Shown: piece after piece, positions 26,501 through 38,500 of the stretch | Numbering within the stretch: position 1 is the stretch's first letter | Layout: every line of letters starts with the position of its first letter | Assembly: GCF_963678635.1 (NCBI RefSeq) | Contig: NC_087063.1 | Location: forward strand, 14,081,006-14,145,005 | Length of the DNA: 64,000 nt | Origin: Symsagittifera roscoffensis | Taxonomy: Eukaryota; Xenacoelomorpha; Acoela; Convolutidae | Direction: 5' to 3' | Position numbers and translations under genes: made by a program | The notes under the pieces: generated by a model | Database searches by the model: none | Seen by the model: only the letters and a program-made list of their open reading frames with translations | What the model was told of the DNA's origin: nothing

Positions 26501-29500
26501 TGAAAATTATTGGATGGGGATGGTTCTGAGTCGGCAAATTCATCGGGGGTGTCAATATTCGGGTTATTTAGCTGTGAGATGGAATATAAAACTGAAATAT
26601 GTGAGTTAGTGTCGGAATTCATTCCTGATGTTACATTGCTAGATGGAAAATCGGGTGGCGGAAAAGCAAAAAGTGGTATGATTGGGATTGAAGAGGTAAG
26701 GTTGGTTGGATGGGAATTTGATCGGTGTAGTGATCCAAGTTGGCGGCTCATCGTGGGCTAAAAAAATTATTATTTTGAGATTGAAAAGCGGTGGTATGGG
26801 GCTGTTCAATAATTTGTTCATAAGTATTATCATCTTGTGATTGATGTGTCATTATATGTTGGACGGGACTTTGCGATGTATTGAGTCGAAAATTTGGATT
26901 ATGTGTGATTGCTAAATTTCGAAAATTTCGTGGGACTAGGGATAGTGGATGGTTATTTGGTAGGGGTGGTAATTGTGGTGCCGTTGGCTGTGTGTCGACA
27001 TTGTTATGTTCTTCGTCGTATGTATTCTGTCGTGTTGTTATTTTTGTGTTGTATTCTTTTATTTGTGCGTCTAAAAGAATTTTGTTTATAGATGTGGAAA
27101 AAATTCCAAAAAATCCTGCAAAGAGTATGCGTGCTACGCTTGCTTGTCTGTTTACTTGTGTGTGTATAGCACATGTGTTGTAGATTCCTTTTAAAAGTGA
27201 GAAAAGAAATCCAATAAAGTTAAACATTGCGTATAAAATAGTCAATTTTTCTAAGATGTAGTAGGGCCATCCTAGAAAATCGAGGATCTCATTTTTGAGT
27301 GTAACAAAGCTAAAAATGTTGATTGGTGATATATCTTGGGGACGGTATTTTTCACCGTTTAGATATATATAATCTTTAATGTCTTTAAAATATCCGCTAT
27401 AGTCTTGTGTGTAGATATCGGCAAAACCTGCGGTTTCTGCAAGTTTGCGTAAGTTTTGGTCTATTGATTGTCTTTGTATAGTGTCCATTTGTGTTAATAA
27501 TTCTTGGAATTGTTGTGTTCTAATGTGATGTTGAATATCTGATTTTGAGTATATTCCTATTGATTGTAAGTCTATATTTGGGTTTCGAGCAATAGCGCGA
27601 ATGCTTTCTGGTGAAAATTTTTTGAGTGATTGCATTAATGTGGGATATGGAGTGAGAAGGTAATATTTATTTTCATCAGGGTTTAGTTGTACTACATTGT
27701 GGCTATTTTCTGATCCACATGGAACTGCGGTATCCCAGAAATAGGTTCTTCGTGAAAGTGTATCCACGAAATGTACTTTATTTTTATAAAAGATAGGGAT
27801 TCTTTTATAACATCGTTTATCTTCAAAAACGTATAGTGGTGATACTTTTTTAAAACATTGAACATTTCGTCTTTTGTTTGTGATTGCATAAAAACATCGT
27901 CTAGATAGGTGATTGCGTTTTTCTTGAGTATTAGTGGTCTAAAAATTTTGCTCATAAAAGCTGAAAATGCTGCTGGTCCTATGGATATTCCATAGAATAA
28001 GCGGTTGAATTCATATTGTTGGTTTCCGATAACAAATTGTGTTAAACGTCGTGATTGTTCATCTAGTGGCATTTGATTGTATGCACTATTCATATCGGCG
28101 GTTGTAAAGTATTTGCCGTTTATTTTTGTTAAAATAACTTGTATTGGTTCAATGGGCCAATTACATTTTGATTCATCTATGAGTGAATTGAGGTATCTAG
28201 CGTCGAGAACGATTTTTAATGATTCTCCTTTAGCTAGAATGATAACGGGGTTGATGAATGTGTTGCCTTTTGGTTGTTCTTCTTTATTAACTGGTGATAT
28301 AATATTGTACTGTTCTAAAATATCGAGTAATCTGTTTACTTTATCATGTAAGTGAATTGGTACTTTACTTGCTCTCTGTTTTTTGAAAACTGCGTCTGGT
28401 TTTAATGGGAGATGTAGTGATGAACTGATTTTGCCAACATCGAATTTTGATGTTGCATAGACTGATGAATATTTAATTAGCTGTTTGGCTAACTTTTCGA
28501 ATTCGTCTTGTGTTATTTGTGAATGTTGGAAATTAAACATTGTTAAAAATTTTTGTTGGTCCTCTGTGTAGTTGCTTATGTTGAATGTAGGTTTGAAATA
28601 TGGAGTTTTTGTGAAATAATCCGTATTTCTGTTTTCGTTACTTATTATATTATTTATAGATAATTCTTCATTAAGAATTGTAGATTGGCAAATATCTAGT
28701 AATTGGAGTATATTATTTACGCGATAGGCTTTTTCGTGTATTGGTGATATTGTAGCGTTAGTTTCACAATATCCTAAAAGTCCTAAAGGTAATGTTACTT
28801 GGTAAGGTGTGTTGTTATAAACATGTAAAGAAATAATATCTGAATTCGAATTTTTCAAATATTTTATTGAAGAGATTGTGATTTTGAAGAATTTATGAAT
28901 AGGTTTGAATTCAAAATTTGACTTATAAAATTTTTGTTTGTTTTGCTCTTTATCATATTGGTGAACTTGTTTGATTGAAAAATTATATATGTTTCCTGAT
29001 AGTGGTTTCAGGTGTTTTCTTTGTTGGTTATATATTGGATAAAATTTTGAAAAGAATGGTGGTTGTTTGTTTAATCTTTGAAAAAATGTTAAGGATGTAT
29101 CTTTTGTTTTTGTATATTTATCTTTGATTAATATTTTACTATTTAGTATGTTAATTGTTGGTATATACTTCGAAATAAATGGTATTCCAATGATATTATA
29201 TTTAATATCAGTGATATGGAATATTTGTTTAAATGGTTTATTTAGAATTTTACTTTGCTCCATTGTTCTGGTAGGGAGGAGAAATAATTGGATTTTTCCG
29301 TAGTTTATCAATGTTGATCCTTGTGCTGTTGCTAACTTACTGGAGGTTTCAAGAGGTGTTAGCTTTGGATGTAAAGTTTTTATTTCATTCCATGTGGGAA
29401 TGTTTATTATGTTTGATTCTGCTCCTGAATCAATTAAAAAATCTATTTCAAGGTCTGGTGGTTGAAATTCTTTATTTCTTGGGCTTTCTAAGAGAAATGG

Positions 29501-32500
29501 TATTGTCCAAATTTTTTCTTTGGGTTGTTCTTTTTGTATATTTTGATAAATATGGTTTGTATTCAAGCATTTTGTTTTGGTATTTTTATTGGTTTGATCT
29601 GTAGTGTTAATTTCGTTTGTTTCTTGCGTCGTTGATGTGGAATTTATGGGTGTAGTGTAATAATTTTGAAGAATTTCTGATTGATTTTCATATATGTGTG
29701 ATGGAAAGGGTTGTTCATATATGACAGATTCATAGTCATTTTCGACTTTTATCATATTGATAGAAAGAGTGTTTTCAGTATCACTTTCTGAATCTGATGA
29801 TGTACAGTTTATTTGATTGAGTTGTAATGTATCAGTTACTGTGTCATCAATACCTGGGGGGTCTGATGTTGTTTCTGGGTTAGATTGTACTTGATTGATT
29901 TGTCTTTGATGTTTAGGTGTACTACTTCTGTGGCGATTATTAGCATTATTATAGTTATTATTATTTCGGTGTGGTGATTGGGAATAATTTCTATAACGAT
30001 TATTATAACTTGGGTGTCGATTTTGTGAATTATTTCGCGATCTGTTTTGGTAATTATTGTTTGGTCTGTTATAGTTCGATCTATTATATGAGTTATTCCT
30101 TGATCGATTGTTCGGGTAATTCTGGTTTCGGTTGTTTGAATAACTTCTATTTCGATTATAGGAGTAGTTTCTATTCCTATTGTATGATGAATTTCGTGAT
30201 TGGTTGTTTGGATAGTAGTTATTTCTTGATTGGGAATTAGATCTAGAAACAAATCGTTGTGTGTTTGAATTTGATCTGGAGTAGTTATTTCGACTATTTG
30301 GTCTATTGTAGTGATTTTGTGATGAATTATACGTGTTTCTTCGTTCTGGTGATCTTCCTCTATAACTTGAGTTATATGGGGATTGATTTCTTGTATAATT
30401 TGTATTGTTCGGGAGTGGTTTTCCTGAACTGTTGTTGCTGTGAACTGTTTTGTTCGGTAAATTTTGATCTTTTTTCATGTATTGATAGAATGATTTATTT
30501 GGTTCTTTGTATTTTTGAGGTTTATTTTGACTATCTTGCTGTTTTTGTCTACATTCGGAAATACTATGTCCGTATCGTCGGCAATAATTACACCATTTTT
30601 TGAAAGATGGTTTGCCTTTAAAGTTCGGGTTCTTTTCGTAAATATTGAGTATTTCAGTGATTTTTTCAACGAGGTCTGTTTCTGATTCCTGTATATTATT
30701 AATATTAGTGGGAGTCGTTTCAATTCTGTTAACGTATTGTAATTTCAGATTTTCCGTTTCTTCTAGTTTCATCGTGATTTCTGCTTGTTCTAATTTGTCT
30801 ACTAGTTTTCGAAAATCTAAATCGGGTTCTCGAATTGAAGAAGGATGGGATGCTCTCTTTTTTATTGCTATTTTCCTTAATTGTGGTGTTAAGGTCATCA
30901 TTAAGATTTCTGTCATCTTTGTGTTTTTATAGTCATGTGTATTTAGTGAATATGCTTTTCGAACTAGTGTTTCGATTCGTACTGCTATTTGCTTGATGGT
31001 TTCGTTTGGTAATCTGCGAATTTCATTACATAAAACTCTTTGTTGTTGTTTGTTTCTTTCGGAGTCAAACATTTTTGAAAATTCTTGTGTAAATCTTTTC
31101 CAGTTTGATTTTATTTCTAGAGGTAGTACTGAAAACCATTTTTGGGCTGCGCCATCTAAGGTTGTTTGTATTAACGCTGTGCGTCGATGTATCCAGTTTT
31201 GATGTAGTGGCGTGTTAATTGGTTCAGGTCCTATATTTAAAATCAGGTTTGCTGTTACTGCATTTAAATAATCTTCTACAGAGTATTCAGGGTCTGTTCC
31301 TGTGAAAACCATTAAAGGTTTGTTTGATGTTATTGATGATCCACCCATTAGGTATGGATTCATTGTCATTTGTAATGATTCTGCTGCATTTGGCATTTGA
31401 GAAAAATTTGAAAGTTGGTTTCTTGTTATTTCATGTTGTTGAAGATAATATGGGAGTGGTATTTCATTTTGCATTTGTGATGGTTGGTACGAGTGTGCAG
31501 TCATTGGATTTTGTTGTTGAATTGGTTGAAAAGATTGTGTATTAATTGGATTTTGTTGTTGAATTGGTTGTTGATGTTGTGCATCTATCGGTTGTGGAGA
31601 AAAATTCCTATGATTTGTACGTGTTTTCTGTATTCCTTGTCTACGATATTCTTGAGTATTTTGTGCAAATATATCTGGTTGTAAGAAATCGTCATCTGAG
31701 GATAAATAATCCATTTGATAAGGTGTTTGTTTTTTATTTTTATTTTGTTGAAAAAATGGGTAATTTTCACTGCGATCCTGTGGAGGATTTGATTGAAAAT
31801 TTTTGGAATTATATTGGGCCGTTGGGTTATCCCAGTTTCGAGGTTTTGTATATTGATTAAAATTCCTTTGTGGTTGATAATTTGTTTTTGATGGATGTGT
31901 ATAATTATAATTATGGTCTGCAAAGTTGTTTCTAGTGAATGTTTTGCGTGTTTTTGATGGTATTGTCATGGGTCTGTATGTTTGGTAATCCATATGTGAA
32001 TATTTAGGGGCAACCGAAGGTTTAACGGTTGATTGTAAGGTTACCTGTGTTTGTGAAGGATTTGTATTTCTTGGTGTTGTTAAATTTGGGCGTATTGGTG
32101 AAATACTTTGTTGTGTAGTTGTTGTGTGTACAATTTCTTCATTTATGAAGTGTGATGGTGTCTGGATATCTTGTTGAGTAAGATTCCTGGTTCCATTGAG
32201 GTTTTCGTTGTGTATGACTGTCGAGTTTAAACTATTATTTTGTGTATCGGGTAAAAATGTATTATAGTTTAATGGTGTTGCATCAATTGTTAATGGTATT
32301 ACTCTTACATAATCTCTTATGTAAGATATTGTACCTATTGCTTGACTTGAGATTGATTGTGGAAAGCTTATAAATGCGGGATGAGACCATTCGGGGTCCC
32401 AAACATAATCTGATTGTTCTGTGATAGCGGTATCATCGTTCGAATTTTGAGGTCTAAAATTTTTTCTTGCTTGTGCAATTAAATCAATATTGTGTGTGAA

Positions 32501-35500
32501 ATAATCTATTATGAACCATTCCAAAATTTTTTGTAAATCGTGTTTGGTATGTTGTGAAACGTCGTCTTTCGTGAAATTTTCTTTAATGATGTTTAAATAG
32601 CTAGAGAGTAGTGTGATTTCATGTCGTACTCTTAAATGTTTAGATGTTTCTGTCGGTGAGACATTTGTTAATGGGATTTCGTTTTCTAATATCGAAATAT
32701 AACTATATATTATTGCGAAAACTTCATTAGTGAAAATGGAGTTTGCTCTTTGTGAGTTATGGTATTGGATGCTTTTTATATATTCTGAAAAAACTTTTGA
32801 AAATTCTAAATCAAAATCGTCTGTTTGAATTGTATATTTTCTATTATTATGGTTTGGTGAGGTGAATTCTATGGAGTAGATTCCATACTGTTGTGTTATG
32901 TTGCATATATCTTTTAAGTAGTGATCTATGATTTGTCTTTTGATTTTTACATCGGGGAACTCTGTTTTACATGGACTGATTCCGGGTTCAAATAAGTTTA
33001 CGAGTAAATTTTGACAAAATATGTGTTGTCCTCTATCAGTATCTGCATCTACTATAAAAGGAAAGATTTCATCGTCATCTGGAGTTTCGTCACCTGGGGT
33101 GTGTGTTGAACTCATTTTTCCGTTCGATGACTGTTAATATGTAATTATTGATGTGTCGAATTGGTTGATTCCAATTGTATAAATGTACTGGTTTGTGTTT
33201 ATACTGCTTTTTTATTCTTCTTTTTCCTCTTTGTGATGAATTTGAAGTTGTTTCTGAGTCAGAAAAATATAATTGATCGTGTTGTGGGTAATTTTTATCT
33301 ATTGATTCTTTTAATTTGTAAAGTTCGTCTAAACTGTTGGTTTCTGATTCTGAAAATGCGTTTCGATTTTTTGAAAATCTTTTTCGTGTTATTTGTCTTT
33401 GTTTAGTTATTATTTTCCTCTTTAGTGTTTGTCGTTTTGTGCGAATGTATCCAACTGTTTGTGTATGAGGTGTGATTACAAGGTCGTATTTTTTGTTATC
33501 TATTTCACAATTGTGTAAAATGATTGTTTGTTTATTTCCTAGGTTTTTAAATGACATAAGGTTTAGAATGACGGATGCAAAGGTTGTTAAATGATTTCTA
33601 TTTTCTTAAACTGTTAGTTCTTATGATTTTTTGGTTAGCTTAACCTGGGTCTATTTGTTCAGGGTTGGAGAGAAAAGTATATCGATTCCGAAGAATGATT
33701 TTTACTTTCTCGTGACTAGTATAAGCTAAGGTGTTAACTTACTTAATCTTACTTAGGGGTAGTGATTGTGTTCAAGGGTTGGAGAATAGTAAATCGATCC
33801 ACAAGGTTCAGGTATAATTAGAACGCGAGTAGTTCGTTAGATACTATTTTAAACTTACTAAGTCTAAGATTTATCCTGGGTCTGGTAAAAGGGGGGATCA
33901 AGTGAAGGATGAATAACCGAAGTTCTTCACTGTTTATCCTAATTTGAATGATTAGTTTTGTTTAAAAATTTCTATTAGTCTTGGGTTTTTAGAAAGGGTT
34001 GGGTAGTGAATCGACGTTTGAGGTCGTTAGACACTAATTAAGTGGGTGGGGGAGAACAAAATTGTTCTGTTTGATCCAAGGATAAGCCTTGATGATCAAA
34101 TTTGAGATTTTAATTAAGTAGAAAATGATTTAAGATCCAAGGATAAGCCTTGATGATCTGATTTTAAATTAAGTGATTTTAAGTTTTAATAAAGTTTTAA
34201 ATTTGTGTAAAGGAAAGATTTAGTGTTTTATGATATTAGTGAGTTGATGATTGCTGTTATGTTTTAGGTGATGAAGCTGGAACAACAAGATGATTTATGA
34301 TTACTAACCATTTATTGTCATGCTACTAATTTTTATTTTTATTTTCCAATAAATATTTTTCAAACATGTTTTGTATAATACTGCAGAGTTTTAGGAAAAC
34401 GATCTTAGATCTTTTTATCAATCGTTATTGTATAATATTAATTTTGTTTAGCGCCTGAAATGATTTTGAAGATTAACTTCAAGGTTTTACGTTTGCAAAT
34501 GGAAATCTAAATTCATTGCAAGTAGTATTCGAAATATAAAAGTTTGTTCTGGCTTTTGCCGAACTATCATATAACTATACGGCAAGTTTCTACTTTGTCG
34601 TATGTCGTCTTTGGTTCGAGGTCTTCTTCCAATTCCGGGTAGTTCTGTTATGGTTCGGAATATTGGCTCTGATCTATTGAGTCGGAGAGACATTTCAATT
34701 AAATTATTGTCGTATAACATTTTGTAAATGTTTTTGTCTAATTTCTAATCTAATTTTGGTTAATTCTAATCTAGTAAGGTCTTGTTCGAGACTTATGGTC
34801 GCACCAGATGAGTTATGACTGGAGTGTATAACTCATAGAGTAATTTCGGATAGGGTACACCGTCTGCTCGTCACGCTATCTTATTTTCGGCCGGATAGAT
34901 TCGTGCAACTTCTTAGTCTAATACCGATCCTAATCTTACTCTTATACTATCTAGTCTCAGGTTGTTTAACTAGTCTCTGCTAGGCTCAATAGATCTAGGG
35001 TATACTGGTTTATTGCGGCTGCTGAAGTGCTCGGGAGAGTCCAACTAATTTCTAAGTTAAATTCAAATCTCTCTGGTGCTGAAATTACAAGTAACTTCAG
35101 CACTTACAAATAAGTGGGTTGTTAGTTAGATGGATCATGATTGGTTAATATTAAATACTTTACATTGGTAAAACATTTAATTTATCCAATCATAAAATAT
35201 AGTTTAGATCAGGTTCCACTTATTTGGACTGTTTTTTTTTCAAAACTTTGCCTGCGGCGCAGAAAATTTGGCCGAAACAGGGACTAAAACGTGCTTAGGG
35301 AGAGCTCAATAAATCAGTTCGGTCGATCTAAAAAAAAACTCAGACAAAATTTTCAGCCCCTGGTCGACCAACTTGATTTTCAGAGCTCTCTCCCAAAATA
35401 CTATACAGACACTATTTTCTTCAAAAAGTTCTGCGCCACAGGCAAAATTTTTAAACAATAAACAGGCTAAAATGACGTTTTGAGCACTTAAAAAATGCGT

Positions 35501-38500
35501 TTTTCGGCGCGCGCTCTCTCCTCCAATTTAGTTATATTGGCGCTAACGGCGCCTTTCAAAAAATTTTGAGTTTGGTCAGCCAAACATGGATGTCGTAGAA
35601 CTTAGAACTATACCACAGGGGGACCCTTTGTAAAACTTTGGCTACCAGAATTGAGGAAGGGTAGCGGTCAAGCAGAGTAAACCTTTTCAGCAAAAAAGTT
35701 CCTAAAAACCGAAATTCTACTAAATCGGGTTTGTCAAACTTTTAAAAGGCAACCATGACAAGAATATGTATGTGAACTCGTCAACTGTAGAAACACAGAA
35801 ACCTTTATAATCCATTGAGTCATTATAATTCTTACACATTTGTAAGAAAAGTTGTTTGCTGCAAAAATGTCTAAATAAAAAACCCACAAATAAGATGCGG
35901 TCGACAAATTTAAAAAAAAAAACTAGCTATCATAAATTTGGAAACATTTCAGCACCGAGGTGAACAAGCAATTTGCAAACAAAAGCAAAAAAGCGCAAAA
36001 TAAACTACCAATGAGATAAGAGAAAAGGAATAAAGCAGGAGCATATTTGTCTCAAATAAGATGGACTTCGAAATACAAAACATTAGACAATAATGGATTC
36101 GAACCCAGACCTCAAGACCAAGAGTCGCTTTCTTTAATCACTAGTTCATGGCCTCTTGTACGTTTCTCGAATTTTCGAGTTTCATGGTTGACATAATTTG
36201 AGAAAACTGGATCAATAGATAACTCAAGTGTGGCACTCTAAATAATAAAAAAATAACAATTGGGTATGAAACTGATAACGATCCATGTTTTTGAGCCATT
36301 ATTTAACTGCTAAAAGCCATTATTTTACTACAAAAATCAAGCGCAATAATCAATCAAAAGATGATTTATTCTTCTGCTGAATTTTGCACTACTTTTGAAA
36401 CTAGATGGAAGCGCGAGTTATCGCAAATTTCCCTAAGCTTTCTATTAGAGGGCGCAAAATGAGAAATCTCGAAGGCTGAAAAAATAAAATTTGCTCAATT
36501 TTTTTGAAAACTTACCAAAAACAAAGCGGGAAAATCGTTTTGACGTTCATTAATCACATCAACATATGGCATCAACGAAGCTCTTCAATGGTTTCATCAA
36601 AAAGCTAGTTTTCAGCTGATTCAGCAAATTCAGTGCTAACAATTTACAACGTAGCTTGAACTACTTTATAAGTGGATGGGAGAATTAGAAAGTAATGCAA
36701 AAAACACTAACAGATTATAAATTGACTTTTCTTTTTTTTACATATGTATCACAAAACTATGGTGTTCATATTTATGACTAGCGTTGAAAAACAATTACGG
36801 CGATTTAAGATATTCTTGAACGAGGTGTATGCCCAATAATGATAACATACTCGAACTCATCAGTCGTTTGTAGTGGCATCTGATTTTTAGCCAACAGAAG
36901 CGCCCAAAATTCGAGTCATTCACGCCACAATAAGCCCCAAATAATAATGCTATCGATTCATTAGAAGTTCTTTTTCAGCCCAATAATTAACTCTGCTTAT
37001 AACTTACAAGCCACTTTAGGGCGGACCATTTTCAGAGCGGACGCATTTTAACTAGTATACGAAAAAGTTCATTGAAAACATCCGACGCTGTCCAGGTTCA
37101 AACCCTCTCATTTTGTTGCGGGTCTCCTTCCCTACCTCTACGCTTAAGATCCATGATAACTTGAAGCTAAAGTGATATTTGTAATATCATAGTATGTGTT
37201 AATATCCTTAGCATTGACTGTACTTAATAGCTGGTTATTGACTCAGCCACGGACGCTTAACTGCTCACTTACAGTACCCGCAAATAAAGCAGAGAATAGA
37301 TGCTATGGAATTTCCAATGCTATAGATCGTGATTATAGCAGCAGTGCCAAATAAATGAAAATTGTAATGAACAATTTTTTTTGCGAGTTACGTTAGAAAA
37401 AAAGAAGGTTCGCACTAAGACACAACACTCGAAGCTCCCTAGTGTAAAAAAATCACCAAGACTTAAGAGTCTTCACTTCGTTCATTGACTGAATAAAGTA
37501 ACATGATACACTGCTTGAATAAAGTTGTTAATTGAAACATAGCTAAAAGAGAGTTGTAAAAGAGCAAACGAACTCAAGATTACAAAAACAAACTCTGCCT
37601 CGTTTTTTTTTGAAAAATTTCAATTTCCTAATTTCATAAAAAATATATATGCCCTTAATGCTCTCTGATTTTTGAGAATAATTTATGATTGGCGCTTTTT
37701 GGATAAAATAACCCAGTTTGAGAAAACTGGATTAATAGGTTAAGTTTTTCATTCCGCCGGGAAATCTTAAAAATAAAGTCTATTTTTAAACTAGCAGCCG
37801 AACAAGTTTTTTATTTACTCTTTCTGTTCTTTGGTTCAGTTTGCCATACTTTTAACAAAGTAAATGAACTGAACTGAAAAATAAATCAAAGCTCGAACCG
37901 CAAAAAAATTAAACTGAAGTGTGAACAAGTTTTAAGACTTCTCTAAAAACATCACATTATGGAACAGTCTTCAGTAAGTTCGTTGACTCGTAAAAACTGA
38001 GTTAAAAAAACAAGTACGCGTTTCTAACACCTTTGCTAATCGCAAGTGTAAAAAAAATATTTGTAGTTTTTTTTATTTTCTTTCGCTTTTTATTAGAGGC
38101 ATTTAAGACTGGAAGCAAAATTATTGTCAAACTTTTCTTGGTTTTTTTTTCACAGATCCGGATATTATTGTTTTACTTTTTTATGTCTTCATGATGGGTT
38201 TCATAAATTTGTCGAAATTTTTTTCTTGCTTAGTTTAGTGTTGTTTCGAGATCGGAATATTATGAAGACTAATCAAGTTAACAATTAAACACCTCATTCG
38301 TACCTTGATTTTATTGCTTTAGATTTCCAAATAATTCATTTGAGCAATCAAATCATAATTATAAGTCTTGAGAGCTTATTTCATGAGAAACTTTTTTTAA
38401 TCAAAACAATAAATTATTGTTCTTCGCTATTATAAAATTGCACAATATTTGAGCATAAATTATACAAAACAGATACAATAAAAGATATTTAAGAATTCAC

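Larger units (their letters stand above)
33558..34808 (-). other. Retroelement 5' leader with internal repeats
   Basis: The phrase AGGGTTGGAGA (plus strand), followed by a short tract and ATCGAT, occurs at 33661 and 33774, with a looser third copy at 33994. A 25-bp unit, GATCCAAGGATAAGCCTTGA plus TGATC, occurs at 34073 and 34134. These could be packaging or dimerisation elements. No long ORF other than 34487-34720. Confidence 0.6.
22929..35218 (-). mobile_element. Ty3-type LTR retroelement with env-like and accessory ORFs, internally deleted, very young
   Basis: 12,290 bp bounded by two 410-bp LTRs that read identically by eye. The ends are TG...CA and the flanks are a 4-bp duplication (CTTA on the plus strand). 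Order on the minus strand: LTR, candidate primer site, 1.2-kb leader, basic ORF, Gag-protease-RT, env-like frame, accessory ORF, 1.6-kb 3' region, LTR. The RT palm (YLDDV) is present, but thumb, RNase H and integrase are absent, with env-like sequence joined directly to RT. The coding strand is strikingly A-rich and G-poor. It sits in sense orientation inside BRPF intron 5. Confidence 0.95.

Noticed and set aside
24952-26751. Accessory ORF as a displaced integrase
   Set aside because: No HHCC zinc region, no D,D35E-like spacing and no chromodomain pattern could be seen.
28077-33406. Plus-strand ORFs opposite gag-pol of the first retroelement
   Set aside because: Repetitive Leu/Phe/Tyr/Val-rich readings produced by the A-rich coding strand.
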